A DNA stretch of 64,000 nucleotides from assembly GCF_000428785.1 (NCBI RefSeq), contig NZ_AUAP01000012.1, forward strand, positions 1 to 64,000. Direction: 5' to 3'. The DNA is from Conchiformibius kuhniae DSM 17694 (lineage in GTDB: Bacteria > Pseudomonadota > Gammaproteobacteria > Burkholderiales > Neisseriaceae). Shown piece after piece: positions 27,648 through 39,192 of this stretch (the first letter of the stretch is position 1; each line of letters starts with the position of its first letter). Under the pieces are notes generated by a model. The model saw only the letters and a list, made by a program, of their open reading frames with translations, was not told the DNA's origin and did no database searches. Made by a program: the position numbers and the translations under genes.

Positions 27648-28013
27648 TCAGACACGGCGGCAGTGCAGCAGCGCACCGCCGTTTTCATCGCGCAGAGTCA
27701 ATATTTGCGCATCGGCGCGCACCACCGTATACACGCCGTGCAACACCGTTTCCGCCGCCACCGCCGCACCGCGCACCGGCGCGACACGTTCGCGGGTGGT
27801 CAAACGCTTGCCCGCCAACTGCCATGTGCCGTAAAAACGGCGGGCGCGGCTTTCGGGCAAAGCGGCGCGGCGCACCAGCGTATTATCGGCGTTGAAACGC
27901 AGCGTTTGCATCAAACCGGCTTGTTCGCATTGCCATGTGCCGACAAGCGGCGGCGCAACGGGGTTCGGCGCGGCACAAGCGGCGCACAACAACAGCACGG
28001 GGGCTTTTTTCAT
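27648..28013 (-). CDS. Small putative lipoprotein
   Basis: A 121-residue protein starting MKKAPVLLLCAACAAPNP. The hydrophobic N-terminus with CAAC suggests a lipoprotein, although Cys at -3 is unusual. The mature part looks like a small beta-barrel (LVGTWQCEQAGLMQTLRFNADNTLV ... FYGTWQLAGKRL), a pattern seen in lipocalin-like and copper-resistance NlpE-like domains. I cannot name the family. I start at ATG 28013, since ATG 28019 is too close to AAAAGGAA. Its ribosome site lies inside a leader module. Confidence 0.65.
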   Translation of the reverse strand: MKKAPVLLLCAACAAPNPVAPPLVGTWQCEQAGLMQTLRFNADNTLVRRAALPESRARRFYGTWQLAGKRLTTRERVAPVRGAAVAAETVLHGVYTVVRADAQILTLRDENGGALLHCRRV

Positions 28014-28083
28014 CAACATTCCTTTTCGGTTTGAAGCCCCGCCCTTGCGGCGGTACGGAAAACGGACGGGCGCAAACCCGTCC
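28014..28083 (-). repeat. Double-hairpin leader module before the small lipoprotein
   Basis: Read on the minus strand: CGGACGGG-TTTGCG-CCCGTCCG (28062-28083), then CCGCCG-CAA-GGGCGG (28039-28053), GGCTTCAAACC and AAAAGGAATGTTG before the ATG. Like the tbpA copy it has both stems. Confidence 0.75.
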
Positions 28084-28107
28084 GCTCTCGGTGTTTTTTG
28101 CGGGCAA

Positions 28108-29541
28108 TCAGCCGTGCAAGGCGCGTTTGTCGGCAGCAAGCGCGGCTTCGTGCAACACTTCCGACAGGGTCGGGTGCGCGTGGACGATGCGGGCGATGTC
28201 TTCGCTGCTGGCTTTGAACTCCATCGCCATCACCGCTTCGGCAACCAATTCGCTCACCATCGGGCCAATCATGTGCACGCCCAACACGCGGTCGGTTTCG
28301 GCGCAGGACAACACTTTCACCGTGCCTTTCGCCTTGCCCAAGCCCAAGGCGCGACCGTTGGCACCAAAGCCCGAAGTGCCTTTTTTGTAGGCGATGCCTT
28401 CGGCTTTGAGCTGCTCTTCGGTTTTGCCCACCCATGCGATTTCGGGGTCGGTGTAAATCACCCAAGGAATGCAGTTGAAGTCCAAATGCGGTTTTTGCCC
28501 GGCAATGCGTTCCGCCACCGCCACGCCTTCATCGCTGGCTTTGTGCGCCAACATCGGGCCGCGCACCACGTCGCCAATCGCCCACACGTTCGGCAGATTG
28601 GTTCGGCATTCTTCGTCTACCACGACAAAGCCGCGCTCGTCCAATGCCAAGCCCACCGCTTCGGGGTGCAAACCTTGCGTGTTCGGCACGCGCCCGATGG
28701 CGACGATGAGTTTGTCGAACACCACTGTTTTGCTTTCGCCGTTGTGTTCGTATTGTACGGACACGCTGTTGTTGCCTTTGTTAATCGCGGCGATTTTCAC
28801 GCCCAGTTGGATGTCCAAGCCCTGCTCTTTGGTGAAGTATTTGAAGGCTTCTTTGGCGATTTGCTGGTCGGCGGCGGCAAGGAAAGTCGGCGCGGCTTCC
28901 AGTACGGTTACTTCCGCGCCCACGCGCTTCCACACCGAACCCATTTCCAAGCCAATCACGCCCGAGCCGATAACGCCCAATTTGCCCGGTACGCGGCTGA
29001 GGTTGAGTGCGCCTTCGTTGTCCAACACATTGATATTGTCGATTTCCACCAAAGGCAGGGGGCGCGGCACGGAGCCGGTGGCGATGATGACGTGTTTGGC
29101 ATCGATGCTGCGGTATTCGCCTTTGCCGTTGTCCACAATCAGTTGCCACAAGTCGCCGTTTTTGCCCGCAAACGCCGCCCGCCCGAACACGCTTTCGACT
29201 TTGTTTTTTTGGAACAGGTATTTGATGCCGCCCGTCAGTTTGGTAACGATGGCGTCTTTGCGGGCAATCATTTGTTCGGCATCAAAGCGCACTTCGCTCA
29301 GGCTGATGCCGTGGTCGGCAAAGTCGTGCAAAATGGTGTGGACGTGTTCGCTCGATTGCAGCAGGGCTTTGGAGGGAATACAGCCGACATTCAGGCAGGT
29401 GCCGCCCAAAGCGGGCGCGTCGCCGGCTTTATTGACGCCGGCATCGATGCACACGGTGTGAAAACCCAGTTGGGCGGCGCGGATGGCGGCAATGTAACCG
29501 CCCGGACCCGCGCCGATGACGGCAACATCAAATTGAGACAT
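28108..29541 (-). CDS. lpdA: Dihydrolipoyl dehydrogenase
   Basis: A 477-residue flavoprotein, the E3 component that reoxidises lipoyl groups of pyruvate and 2-oxoglutarate dehydrogenases. The FAD fold [14 protein letters not shown] opens the protein. The redox disulfide is [11 protein letters not shown] (Cys49 and Cys54). An NAD fold [14 protein letters not shown] lies near residue 185. The C-terminal active-site pair is in [13 protein letters not shown]. Length is normal for the family. No E1 or E2 gene is adjacent, so it is encoded away from its partners here. Confidence 0.96.
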   Translation of the reverse strand: MSQFDVAVIGAGPGGYIAAIRAAQLGFHTVCIDAGVNKAGDAPALGGTCLNVGCIPSKALLQSSEHVHTILHDFADHGISLSEVRFDAEQMIARKDAIVTKLTGGIKYLFQKNKVESVFGRAAFAGKNGDLWQLIVDNGKGEYRSIDAKHVIIATGSVPRPLPLVEIDNINVLDNEGALNLSRVPGKLGVIGSGVIGLEMGSVWKRVGAEVTVLEAAPTFLAAADQQIAKEAFKYFTKEQGLDIQLGVKIAAINKGNNSVSVQYEHNGESKTVVFDKLIVAIGRVPNTQGLHPEAVGLALDERGFVVVDEECRTNLPNVWAIGDVVRGPMLAHKASDEGVAVAERIAGQKPHLDFNCIPWVIYTDPEIAWVGKTEEQLKAEGIAYKKGTSGFGANGRALGLGKAKGTVKVLSCAETDRVLGVHMIGPMVSELVAEAVMAMEFKASSEDIARIVHAHPTLSEVLHEAALAADKRALHG

Positions 29542-29712
29542 TGTTTTTCCTTTAAATCATAATGTGGGGAGCGTTTGCCCTTGTTGCGCGTCATCACGCG
29601 GCAGGCGGGGAAGCGGAGCGGCGCAACACCAAACAGGCGCAAACGGCATTATTTTAATGCCTTGTTGCCGAAAAAGCCACTGCATCAGGCACAAAGGCGG
29701 GGCTTTTGACAT

Positions 29713-30645
29713 TCAGCGCGCGCCGACCCAATTACGCGCCGCATCAATGTCTGCCTGAATCTGCTTGAGCAAAGCGTCCAAACCGTCAAAACGCAGCTCG
29801 TCGCGCAGCTTGTGCAAAAAGCGCACTTCCAAGCGTTGCCCGTACAGCGTTCCATGAAAATCAAAAAGATGCACTTCCAGCTTGGCACAATCGGTGTCGG
29901 ACACGGTGGGGTTGGTTCCGAAACTCGCCACGCCGAAACGCGTGCCGAACGCGCCCGCCGCTTCCACCACAAACACGCCGCTCAAAGCATAACGGTGCGC
30001 GGGCAGGTGGATGTTGGCGGTGGGGCAGCCGAGCGTGCGCCCCAACTTCGCCCCGTGCTTCACCCGCCCGCTCAAGGCATAGCGGTGTCCGAGAATCTGC
30101 TCCGCCACCTCCAACCTGCCCTGCTGCAAAGCGGCACGGACGGCGGTGCTGCTGGCGCGTCCACCCGCCGCCAAAATACTGGGCGTGCGTTCGACCACGA
30201 AGCCGCCCTGCCCGCGCAGCATGGCAAAATCGCCTTCCCGCCCGCGCCCGAAGCGGAAATCGTCGCCCACCAGCAGATAATGCGTGTTCAAAGCATCGCG
30301 CAACACGGTGCGGACAAACGCCTCCGCACTTTGCGCGGCAAATTCGGCATGAAAACGCAACACGCGCACCGCATCGACACAGGCACTTTGGCGCAGCAGA
30401 TTCAGCTTGTCGCGCAAAGGCGTGAGCCGCAACGGTGCGGAAGCGGTGCGGCGGCTGCGGGCGAAAAACTCCGGCGGCTGGGGTTCGAACACCACCACCG
30501 CCGTTTGCAAACGCCTTGCCCGTGCTTCATCGCGCAAGGTTTGCAAAATGTGGCGGTGTCCCAAATGCACGCCGTCAAAATTGCCGATGGTTACGGCGCA
30601 CGGGAGGCTGTCGGAGCAGGGTTGAATGCCGAAGCGGATATCCAT
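29713..30645 (-). CDS. ribF: Bifunctional riboflavin kinase / FAD synthetase
   Basis: A 310-residue enzyme that phosphorylates riboflavin to FMN and adenylylates FMN to FAD. The N-terminal nucleotidyltransferase domain has TIGNFDGVHLGH (about residues 20-31). The C-terminal kinase domain begins near residue 185 with VKHGAKLGRTLGCPTANI and the conserved PTAN motif. Length matches the family. In many bacteria ribF is followed by ileS; here the next gene downstream on the strand is lpdA, about 170 bases away, with nothing recognisable between. Confidence 0.95.
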   Translation of the reverse strand: MDIRFGIQPCSDSLPCAVTIGNFDGVHLGHRHILQTLRDEARARRLQTAVVVFEPQPPEFFARSRRTASAPLRLTPLRDKLNLLRQSACVDAVRVLRFHAEFAAQSAEAFVRTVLRDALNTHYLLVGDDFRFGRGREGDFAMLRGQGGFVVERTPSILAAGGRASSTAVRAALQQGRLEVAEQILGHRYALSGRVKHGAKLGRTLGCPTANIHLPAHRYALSGVFVVEAAGAFGTRFGVASFGTNPTVSDTDCAKLEVHLFDFHGTLYGQRLEVRFLHKLRDELRFDGLDALLKQIQADIDAARNWVGAR

Positions 30646-30676
30646 AGCGGTCGGGGTCGGAAAAAAAGAGGCTATT

Positions 30677-31552
30677 TTAATGGTTTTGCGCGGATGTGTG
30701 GCGCCGTTTCAGCACGGGCAGCACCACCGCGCACACCAGCGACCCCACTGCCACGCCCGCCAGCAAATCCGCCGTCATGCCGGACAAACCCGCATCCCAA
30801 TGCCGTGCGTGCAGAAAATCGTGCAGCGCGGGAATATTATGGGTGAAAATCCCGCCGCCCACCAAAAACATCGCCAGCGTTCCCGCCACGCTCAAACCGC
30901 GCATCAACACGGGCATCACCCGCAAAATGCCGCGCCCGATGCTTTGCGCCGCCGCCGAAGGTTTGCCCAGCAGGTGCGCGCCGAAGTCGTCCGCTTTCAC
31001 AATCAACGCCACCAAGCCGTACACAAACACGGTCATGCCGATGGCAATCGCGCACAAGGCGCCGATTTTCACCGTCAAAGACGCATCTTGCACCACCCCC
31101 AATGCCAAAATAATAATCTCCGCCGACAAAATAAAATCGGTACGAATCGCGCCGCGAATCTTGGCGGATTCGTCCAAATCCGCCGCTTCGGGCGCAGACG
31201 TTTCCCCGTCGGCGTGCGGAAAAAATTTGTGCAGCAGCTTTTCCACCCCTTCAAAACACAAATACGCCCCGCCCACCATCAAAAGCGGGTGAATCAGCAC
31301 GGGCGCAAACACCGCCAGCAGCAGGGCAAGCGGCACAAGTATCACCTTGTTCCAAAAAGAGCCTTTCGCCACCGCCCACACCACGGGCAATTCGCGCTCG
31401 GCACGCACGCCGGTAACCTGATTCGCATTCAGCGCCAAATCGTCGCCGACCACGCCGGCGGTTTTTTTCGCCGCCATCTTGGTCATCAAAGCCACATCGT
31501 CCAACACGGACGCAATGTCGTCCAACAGGGTAAACAAAGAAGAAACCGCCAT
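30677..31552 (-). CDS. DUF808 (YedI-type) membrane protein
   Basis: 291 residues from ATG 31552 (MAVSSLFTLLDDIASVLDDVA), with GGGAG in front. The start and the following MTKMAAKKTAGVVGDDLALNANQV match the DUF808/YedI family of inner-membrane proteins, whose function is unknown. About seven hydrophobic segments are present, including one near the N-terminal third and several Gly-rich ones at the end. It lies between grpE and ribF on the same strand and shows no specific link to either. Confidence 0.88.
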   Translation of the reverse strand: MAVSSLFTLLDDIASVLDDVALMTKMAAKKTAGVVGDDLALNANQVTGVRAERELPVVWAVAKGSFWNKVILVPLALLLAVFAPVLIHPLLMVGGAYLCFEGVEKLLHKFFPHADGETSAPEAADLDESAKIRGAIRTDFILSAEIIILALGVVQDASLTVKIGALCAIAIGMTVFVYGLVALIVKADDFGAHLLGKPSAAAQSIGRGILRVMPVLMRGLSVAGTLAMFLVGGGIFTHNIPALHDFLHARHWDAGLSGMTADLLAGVAVGSLVCAVVLPVLKRRHTSAQNH

Positions 31553-31613
31553 CACGCGCTCCCGAAAAAGCAAAGGGCAAAGCACAAAAACTTTGCCCCC
31601 AAACGTTTATTAT

Positions 31614-32162
31614 TTATTCCGCAGCTTCGGACACACCGTCCGTTTCCGCAGCTTTTGCCACCGTTACCATGCTCGGACGCAACACGCGCTCGTGCAGGGT
31701 ATAGCCTTTTTTCAGCACGGCGACAATCGTTCCCGCTTCCTGTGCGCTTGCCACCGACTGCATCTCCTGATGACGGTGCGGGTCGGGCTTGTCGCCCGCC
31801 TGTGCGGGAATTTCCTTGATGCCCGTGCTGTCAAACGCTTTTGTCAGCTCGCCCAAAGTCATGGAAACGCCCGTTTGCAGCATGTCGAAATTGCCGCTCG
31901 CATCCGCCAGCGCCATTTCCAAATAGTCTTTCACCACCAGCATTTCGGCGGCAAATTTTTGCGCGGCGAATTTGTGGGCGTTTTGCAGCTCTTCGGCAAA
32001 ACGGCGGCGCAGGTTTTGCTCGTTGGCAAGCCCGCGCAACTGTTCGTCCTGCAACGATGCTTCCAGCTCGGCAATGCGTTCTTGCAATTCTTCCGCAGTC
32101 GGCTCGGCGGGCAGGTCGTTTTCGCTTTCCGCAGCTTCGGGGTTTTGGGTTTGTTCGCTCAT
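31614..32162 (-). CDS. grpE: Nucleotide exchange factor GrpE
   Basis: 182 residues from ATG 32162 (MSEQTQNPEAA). The open frame to 32261 is not needed. GrpE releases ADP from DnaK. An acidic disordered N-terminus is followed by a long helix (about residues 25-75, ELQERIAELEASLQDEQLRGLANEQNLRRR) that forms the dimer. The beta domain is at the end, with the signature GTIVAVLKKGYTLHERVLRPSMVTV. dnaK and dnaJ are not adjacent. No CIRCE-like heat-shock operator was seen upstream. Confidence 0.94.
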   Translation of the reverse strand: MSEQTQNPEAAESENDLPAEPTAEELQERIAELEASLQDEQLRGLANEQNLRRRFAEELQNAHKFAAQKFAAEMLVVKDYLEMALADASGNFDMLQTGVSMTLGELTKAFDSTGIKEIPAQAGDKPDPHRHQEMQSVASAQEAGTIVAVLKKGYTLHERVLRPSMVTVAKAAETDGVSEAAE

Positions 32163-32257
32163 TTTCTTTTTACCTTTTCGAAATGGGAATATCATGGTTT
32201 CGTGTCTTCGCAATATGGGGGTGGAACGGCATGCTTCAAGCGGGCATCGGGGCGGAA

Positions 32258-33735
<1,478 letters not shown>

Positions 33736-33779
33736 GTACCGCCACCTACGGCGGGGTTTCCAACCCAAAAGGAACTGAG
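33736..33779 (+). repeat. Hairpin leader module before psd
   Basis: CCGCC-ACCTAC-GGCGG (33739-33754), GGTTTCCAACCC and AAAAGGAACTGAG up to the ATG. The loop differs from the other copies while the stem is kept, as expected if the hairpin itself matters. Confidence 0.7.
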
Positions 33780-35168
33780 ATGAACCGTTATTACCCGCAC
33801 CCGATTATTGCCCGCGAAGGCTGGCCGTTTATTCTCGGCGGCTTGGCACTGAGCCTGCTGATGACCCTGCTGTGCGGCTGGTGGTCGGTACCGTTTTGGC
33901 TGTTCGTATTGTTCTGCCTGCAATTTTTCCGCGACCCCGTGCGCGACATTCCCGATGCGCCCGACGCCCTGCTCTGCCCTGCAGACGGACGCATCGTGGT
34001 GGTGGAAAAAGCCGCCGACCCCTACCGCAACACCGAAGCCCTGAAAATCAGCGTGTTTATGAACGTGTTCAACGTCCACTCCCAACGCGCCCCCGCCAAC
34101 GGCACCGTCAGCCGCGTGGAATACAGCGCGGGCAAATTTCTCAACGCCGCACTGGACAAAGCCAGCAGCGAAAACGAACGCAACGCCGTGCTGATGACCA
34201 CCGCACACGGGCGCGACATCACCTTTGTCCAAGTGGCGGGCTTGGTGGCGCGGCGCATTTTGTGCTACGCCAAAGCGGGCGAAACACTGGTGCGCGGCGA
34301 ACGCTACGGCTTTATCCGCTTCGGCTCGCGTGTGGACGTGTACCTGCCCGTTGATGCCGTTGCCAACGTGGCCATCGGCGACAAAGTCCGTGCCAGCGAA
34401 ACCGTTTTGGCATACCTGCCCCTTGAAGGCGCAGCACGCCCTGCCGACACCGCAGCCGCACCAAACGACCACGGCGAAACGCCCGCCCAAACCCCCGAAA
34501 GCAGCAAAGCCCTTGCCGAAAGCCGCCTGAAAGCCGACAAAGCCGAAGCAGAAAAAGCCGCACGCTTGGCGGCGGAAGCAGCACAGGCAGAAGCCGAAGA
34601 ACAAGCGCGTTTGGAAGCGGAAGCACAGGCTCAAGCAGAAGCCGAAGAACAAGCACGTTTGGCAGCAGAAGCACAGGCCAAAGCAGAAGCCGAAGAACAG
34701 GCGCGTTTGGCAGCAGAAGCGCAAGCCAAAGCGGAAGCCGAAGAACAAGCACGTTTGGAAGCGGAAGCACAGGCTCAAACAGAAGCTGAAGAACAGGCGC
34801 GTTTGGCAGCAGAAGCCGAAGAACAGGCGCGTTTGGCAGCAGAAGCACAGGCTCAAGCGGAAGCGGAAGAACAGGCGCGTTTGGCAGCAGAAGCCGAACA
34901 GCAGCAAGCAGCACCGGTCATCGATGCGCTTCCTGCCGATGAAGCACAGGAACGGGCACGTTTGGCAGCCGAAAACGCCTTTGCTGCCGAAGCACCAAGC
35001 GTTCGCGATGATGCCCAAGATTCGTTCCGCCGCAGCGAAGAACAGGCATTGGCGGAAATCGCTGCCCGTGCGCCGATTGTGCGCCGTGAAGTGTTTGCCA
35101 GCGTACCCGAGCCTTGGCAAACCATCGAGCCTTCGGAAATCATCATCAAAACCGAAGTGAAAAAATAA
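33780..35168 (+). CDS. psd: Phosphatidylserine decarboxylase with long repetitive C-terminal tail
   Basis: 462 residues. Residues 1-215 form the enzyme that makes phosphatidylethanolamine: a membrane hairpin (about 16-50), then [10 protein letters not shown], a conserved [11 protein letters not shown] segment, and the self-cleavage site [10 protein letters not shown], where Ser183 should become the pyruvoyl group. The start [15 protein letters not shown] equals that of Neisseria Psd, which has about 265 residues. Residues 217-462 are an extra tail of Ala/Glu/Gln repeats of 16 residues ([16 protein letters not shown] type), likely one long helix as in TolA. The last 60 residues are non-repetitive. 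The tail would sit on the alpha chain after cleavage. A terminator follows. Confidence 0.93.
   Translation: MNRYYPHPIIAREGWPFILGGLALSLLMTLLCGWWSVPFWLFVLFCLQFFRDPVRDIPDAPDALLCPADGRIVVVEKAADPYRNTEALKISVFMNVFNVHSQRAPANGTVSRVEYSAGKFLNAALDKASSENERNAVLMTTAHGRDITFVQVAGLVARRILCYAKAGETLVRGERYGFIRFGSRVDVYLPVDAVANVAIGDKVRASETVLAYLPLEGAARPADTAAAPNDHGETPAQTPESSKALAESRLKADKAEAEKAARLAAEAAQAEAEEQARLEAEAQAQAEAEEQARLAAEAQAKAEAEEQARLAAEAQAKAEAEEQARLEAEAQAQTEAEEQARLAAEAEEQARLAAEAQAQAEAEEQARLAAEAEQQQAAPVIDALPADEAQERARLAAENAFAAEAPSVRDDAQDSFRRSEEQALAEIAARAPIVRREVFASVPEPWQTIEPSEIIIKTEVKK
34590..34907 (+). repeat. Tandem 48-base coding repeats in the psd tail
   Basis: Five full 16-residue units starting EAEEQARL, plus two shortened 10-residue units, at residues 271-376. 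All shortened units keep frame. Copy number should vary between strains by slippage or recombination. Confidence 0.85.
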
Positions 35169-35171
35169 AAT

Positions 35172-35198
35172 AAAGCCGTCTCTTGCAGACGGCTTTTT
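35172..35198 (+). terminator. Terminator of psd
   Basis: AAAGCCGTCT-CTTGC-AGACGGCTTTTT, four bases past the stop. The stem contains GCCGTCT, the core of the Neisseria-type uptake sequence, without the following GAA. Confidence 0.85.
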
Positions 35199-35276
35199 CA
35201 TGCTTTCTGAAAACCAAACCATCGCATGGTGTTTGCCAAGCAATGCGTTATCAATATTTATTTGATTTTAATCTGT

Positions 35277-35553
35277 CTTTCCGCGTACGCGGGTATGACG
35301 GCAGTTTTTTCATACCTATTTGATTTTCAATATAAAAATTTAGATGATGACACGCCCCAGTGTGCATCATCAATTAACCGAAAAAACACAGCACCGTCAT
35401 TCCCGCGCAAGCGGGAATCCAAAACAAATTTCAAAAAGTATTGATAGAGCACCACTTTACAAACATCAGGCAGTGGATTCCCGCATGCGCGGGAATGACG
35501 GTGTTTTTTTATTTCACTGGTTTTCAAAGAAAAATCTAAATAATGACACGCTA
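35277..35553. repeat. MITE-like element, copy 2 (half element joined to a full one)
   Basis: A half copy ends GATGACACGCCCC at 35357, directly followed by a full copy (TGTGCATCATCAATT ... ATAATGACACG). The right end runs into the tyrS stop codon, with the terminal GGGC reduced to GC. Confidence 0.75.
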
Positions 35554-36819
35554 AACCTGCCACACCAGCAAAGCATGATTGCGTTTGCCGCGCTTGACGA
35601 TGGCGTATTTGCCGAAACGCCGCACGCTCTCGTCCAACACAAAATCGTCCGCGCCGACTTTTTCGCCGTTCACCGCCGCCGCGCCCTGCGCCACAAACGT
35701 CCGCGCCTGATTGTTGGACGATGCCAAACCCGCCTGCACCAATGCCTGCACAATATTCGGGCTGCCTGAAACCGCCACGGCGGGCAAACCGTCCAAAGCC
35801 AGTTGCGCGTAATCCTGCTCGGTGAGCGCGGATTCGTCGCCGGAAAACAGGCTGTGGGTGATGCGCTGCGCCGCCGCCAACGCCGCTTCGCCGTGAATCA
35901 TGCGCGTCATGGTTTCCGCCAAAATGCGTTGCGCTTCGGGCTTGCTGCCGCTTGCTTGGTCGGCGGCTTCAATTGCGGCGATGTCGTCAAGGCTTAAGAA
36001 AGTAAAGTATTTCAAAAATTTATACACATCGGCATCGGCGGTTTTCAGCCAAAATTGGTAAAACTGGTAGGGCGACGTTTTTTTCGCGTCCAGCCACACC
36101 GCGCCGCCTTCGGTTTTGCCGAATTTGCTGCCGTCCGCTTTGGTAACGAGCGGCAGGGTCAGCCCGTACACGCTATTGCCGTGCAAACGGCGCGTGATTT
36201 CCGTGCCCCAAGTGATGTTGCCCCACTGGTCGGAACCGCCGATTTGCAAAACGACATTGTGGCGGCGGTTGAGTTCCGCAAAATCATAGCCTTGCAGCAG
36301 CGCGTAGGAAAATTCGGTAAAGGAAATGCCCACATCGTCGCGCTCAAGCCGTTGCTTCACCGCTTCTTTGCCAAGCATGGCATTGACGGAAAAATGTTTG
36401 CCGATGTCGCGTAAAAAGTCCAAACAATTCATTTGCCCGAACCAATCGGCATTGTTCGCCATCAGCGCGGCGTTGTCGCCCTCAAAACTCAAAAACGGCT
36501 CAAGCTGGCGTTTGATGCTGTCCACCCAGCCCGCCACCGTGTCCGCGCTGTTGAGGCTGCGCTCGGCGGCTTTGAAGCTGGGGTCGCCAATCATGCCGGT
36601 CGCCCCGCCCACCAGCGCCACGGGCGTGTGTCCCGCCAATTGGAAACGGCGCAACGCCAGCACGGGCAGCAAATGCCCGATGTGCAGGCTGTCGGCGGTC
36701 GGGTCAAAACCGCAGTACAGCGCGATTTTCTGTTCCGACAACAGTTTGTCCAAAGTGTCAAAATCGGTGGTTTGCGCGATTAGCCCGCGCGCTTGCAAAT
36801 CAGTGAGTAAATCGCTCAT
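35551..36819 (-). CDS. tyrS: Tyrosine-tRNA ligase
   Basis: 422 residues from ATG 36819 ([12 protein letters not shown]). The open frame to 36981 runs into the promoter region. The class I signature HIGH is in [13 protein letters not shown] (about residue 50), and the KMSKS-type loop is [13 protein letters not shown] (about residue 230). An S4-type RNA-binding domain closes the protein ([29 protein letters not shown]). This is the TyrS type usual in proteobacteria. Its TAG stop overlaps the end of a repeat element. It diverges from the nitroreductase gene, 107 bases apart. Confidence 0.96.
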   Translation of the reverse strand: MSDLLTDLQARGLIAQTTDFDTLDKLLSEQKIALYCGFDPTADSLHIGHLLPVLALRRFQLAGHTPVALVGGATGMIGDPSFKAAERSLNSADTVAGWVDSIKRQLEPFLSFEGDNAALMANNADWFGQMNCLDFLRDIGKHFSVNAMLGKEAVKQRLERDDVGISFTEFSYALLQGYDFAELNRRHNVVLQIGGSDQWGNITWGTEITRRLHGNSVYGLTLPLVTKADGSKFGKTEGGAVWLDAKKTSPYQFYQFWLKTADADVYKFLKYFTFLSLDDIAAIEAADQASGSKPEAQRILAETMTRMIHGEAALAAAQRITHSLFSGDESALTEQDYAQLALDGLPAVAVSGSPNIVQALVQAGLASSNNQARTFVAQGAAAVNGEKVGADDFVLDESVRRFGKYAIVKRGKRNHALLVWQV

Positions 36820-36926
36820 GGTGCATACTGCCGCAAAAAGCGCGTATTCTAATCGTCCGCGCCCGTTTTGCAAATGCCGTTGCAGGGCGTATAATCGTTT
36901 TTTCAATACGCATTCAAGGAAACACC

Positions 36927-37532
36927 ATGTCGGTACAAGCCCTGCAACAGGTGGCGGAAACCCGCCGTTCCGTTTACGCACTCAACAAAGAATTGCCCCT
37001 TGCCCCAAGCGAAATCGTGCACATGGCGGAACACGCCGTCAAACACACGCCTTCCGCCTTTCATTCGCAATCTGCCCGCGTGGTGGTGCTGTTTGGCACG
37101 GAACACGAAAAACTGTGGGACATTACCGCCGCCGAACTGCAAAAAATCGTCCCCGCCGACAAATTCGCCGCCACCGCCGCCAAGCTGGACGGCTTCAAAG
37201 CGGCGGCGGGCAGCATCTTGTTTTTTGAAGACCAAAGCGTGGTCAAAGGCTTGCAAGACAAATTTCCGTCCTACGCCGCCAACTTCCCCGTTTGGTCGGA
37301 ACACACCAGCGCCATGCACCAATACGCCTTGTGGACGACATTGGCGGCAGCAAACATCGGCGCAAACCTGCAACACTACAATCCCCTGATTGACCAAGCC
37401 GTTGCCCAAGCGTGGGACATTCCCGCCGATTGGCTGCTGCGGGCGCAGATGGTGTTCGGCGGCATCGCCCAAGCGGCGGGCGAAAAAACCTTTGCCGATG
37501 TTGCGGCACGGGTGAAAACCTTCGGCCTGTAG
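36927..37532 (+). CDS. Nitroreductase-family protein
   Basis: A 201-residue soluble protein of the FMN-dependent nitroreductase fold. The N-terminal [45 protein letters not shown] matches the family's FMN-binding start (R-S-x-Y and P-S-A-F-N-S-Q-type segment). [32 protein letters not shown] carries the dimer helix and isoalloxazine contacts. Substrates in vivo are unknown; quinones or nitro compounds are typical. AAGGAA lies upstream of the ATG. A degenerate repeat element follows about 25 bases after the stop. Confidence 0.88.
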   Translation: MSVQALQQVAETRRSVYALNKELPLAPSEIVHMAEHAVKHTPSAFHSQSARVVVLFGTEHEKLWDITAAELQKIVPADKFAATAAKLDGFKAAAGSILFFEDQSVVKGLQDKFPSYAANFPVWSEHTSAMHQYALWTTLAAANIGANLQHYNPLIDQAVAQAWDIPADWLLRAQMVFGGIAQAAGEKTFADVAARVKTFGL

Positions 37533-37555
37533 CCCCGCCCGTCAACCATCATACA

Positions 37556-37672
37556 AGGCGCGTCATCAATCGACCGAAAAACATTGCACCGTCATTCCCA
37601 CACATATGGAAATGACGGTGTTTTTTATTGCACTGATTTTCATTGGGAAAACCCAAGAAGCAACACGCCCTA
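37556..37672. repeat. MITE-like element, copy 3 (short, decayed)
   Basis: Starts GGCGCGTCATCAATCGACCG, has a single palindrome (ATTCCCACACATATGGAAAT, mutated), and ends CAACACGCCCTA. The last bases give the TAG stop of the RDD gene on the minus strand. Confidence 0.7.
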
Positions 37673-38257
37673 TGCCTCCTGCCGCATTTTTTCGCGCACC
37701 ACCACCGTTTTGGCAAAACGGTCCTGCAAAGTGCGGTGGTCGTCTGTGGTTTGAAACAGCATCAGAAACGATGCCAAATACGGCAGCCAAATCAGCTCGT
37801 ACACCGAAAAATTATCGTCCAAACGCAGCAACATCAACGTTCCGCCAATCATAATCACACACAGCAGCACAAACACCACCGTACGCAGCATCAGGCAGTG
37901 GAAAAAGCCCGCCACATGACCGTTGTCGCGGATAATGCGGATGCCCAGCAGCCGTTTGCCCAGCGTTTGCCCGCGCTGCGCCAGCCACAGCGCCTGCCAC
38001 AGCACATACGCCGACAACAATACCGCCCCGCCCCACATCAGGGGCGACGCCAAAAACACATGCGCCCACACATCAAAATGGTGCGGGGTATGGCGCATCT
38101 GATACACGCTCCACAACAAAGGTGCGGCTGCCAATGCCCCAAGCGCCGCATCCGCCACCGTTGCCAAAATGCGTTCGGCAGGCGAAGCGAGCAGCCAACG
38201 GTAACGTTTGTGTCCGTCTTGGAAACTGAAGGAAACTTGGTCGCGATAGGAACTCAT
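37670..38257 (-). CDS. RDD-family membrane protein (first of a pair)
   Basis: 195 residues from ATG 38257, with AAAAAGG in front. The RDD domain of three helices is recognisable by ASPAERILATVADAALGALAAAPLLWSVYQM at the first helix, GQTLGKRLLGIRIIRDNGHVAG after the second, and DDHRTLQDRFAKTVVV at the end. RDD proteins are of mixed or unknown function, some linked to ion transport. The next gene on this strand, 38470-39060, is a second RDD protein with the same architecture, so this looks like an old duplication, with a repeat element between. Confidence 0.88.
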   Translation of the reverse strand: MSSYRDQVSFSFQDGHKRYRWLLASPAERILATVADAALGALAAAPLLWSVYQMRHTPHHFDVWAHVFLASPLMWGGAVLLSAYVLWQALWLAQRGQTLGKRLLGIRIIRDNGHVAGFFHCLMLRTVVFVLLCVIMIGGTLMLLRLDDNFSVYELIWLPYLASFLMLFQTTDDHRTLQDRFAKTVVVREKMRQEA

Positions 38258-38304
38258 GGTTTGACCTTTTTTCTGTTTGTCTGCAATGTGCCAATTATAT
38301 GGGC

Positions 38305-38472
38305 AGGGTGTGTCATCAACCGACCGCAAAACCCGCGCCATTATTTCCGCGCAAGCGGGAATCCGACCACCCGTTCAAACAAATCTTGCTAACAACATTG
38401 CGTGCCGATGCAGGCATGACGGTATGTTTTACTGTACGGATTGCCGGCAGAAAAATTCAATGACACGCCCTA
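38305..38472. repeat. MITE-like element, copy 4 (long, decayed)
   Basis: GGGTGTGTCATCAACCGACCG on the left, AATGACACGCCCTA on the right, with remnants of both palindromes (TTTCCGCGCAAGCGGGAAT and GCATGACGG). It lies between the two RDD genes and supplies the stop codon of the upstream one. Confidence 0.7.
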
Positions 38473-39060
38473 ACGGTGTTTTTTCGGCAGCTTGATGACC
38501 ACGGTTTTCGCCAGCATGTCTTGCAGGGTGCGGCGGTCGCGGGCGGCAAACATCATAATCACGCACGCCAAAGTTGCCAACAGATTCATCACATCGCCCC
38601 AAACGCTCTCATCAGACTTCGCCCCCGTTGCCAAGGTCAAGACCAAGCCCAATACGCCGATGATGATGCCGTAAACCACTTCGCGCAACAAAATCGCCCC
38701 GACAAAACCCGGATTGCTGCCATCTTCCTTAATCAGGCGGATGCCGACAATTTTTTTGCCCAGCGTTTGACCGTGTTTGCTGTATTGGATTAACTGCCAA
38801 ATGCCGTATGCCAAAGGCAGCAGCAGCCACGCCGCAACCGCCAATCCCGATTGTTGCATGAATTGCGGTGAAAACTCGTTGGTTTCAATATTAAAGTTTT
38901 GAAACAGCACCACCAACATCGGCAAAATGGTGATAAACCAAAACACCGTGTTCAGCAACACCGCGCCCATACGCGCCCACGGCGATGCCAAATCCACTTC
39001 AATATCATCGGTTTGCCCAAAGCTGAAAGGCGCGTTTTGTTCTTGGGAAGAATTTTGCAT
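38470..39060 (-). CDS. RDD-family membrane protein (second of a pair)
   Basis: 196 residues from ATG 39060 ([15 protein letters not shown]). After an acidic cytoplasmic start come [19 protein letters not shown] (helix 1), [24 protein letters not shown], and [22 protein letters not shown] at the end, all family hallmarks. About four hydrophobic segments are present. It shares the G-Q-T-L-G-K and R-T-L-Q-D motifs with its neighbour at 37670. The TAG stop is part of the adjoining repeat element. It diverges from asd, with 132 bases between. Confidence 0.88.
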   Translation of the reverse strand: MQNSSQEQNAPFSFGQTDDIEVDLASPWARMGAVLLNTVFWFITILPMLVVLFQNFNIETNEFSPQFMQQSGLAVAAWLLLPLAYGIWQLIQYSKHGQTLGKKIVGIRLIKEDGSNPGFVGAILLREVVYGIIIGVLGLVLTLATGAKSDESVWGDVMNLLATLACVIMMFAARDRRTLQDMLAKTVVIKLPKKHR

Positions 39061-39192
39061 GATGCTGCTCCGTTGCGGGTTGGAAATTGCGCGTATTGTA
39101 GCCCAATCTTTACCCGTTTTCACAAAAACCTTTGCTTTTGCCGCGCAACGGGTTCAAAATACCGCCTTTTTTACCACAGGATTGGAAACACG

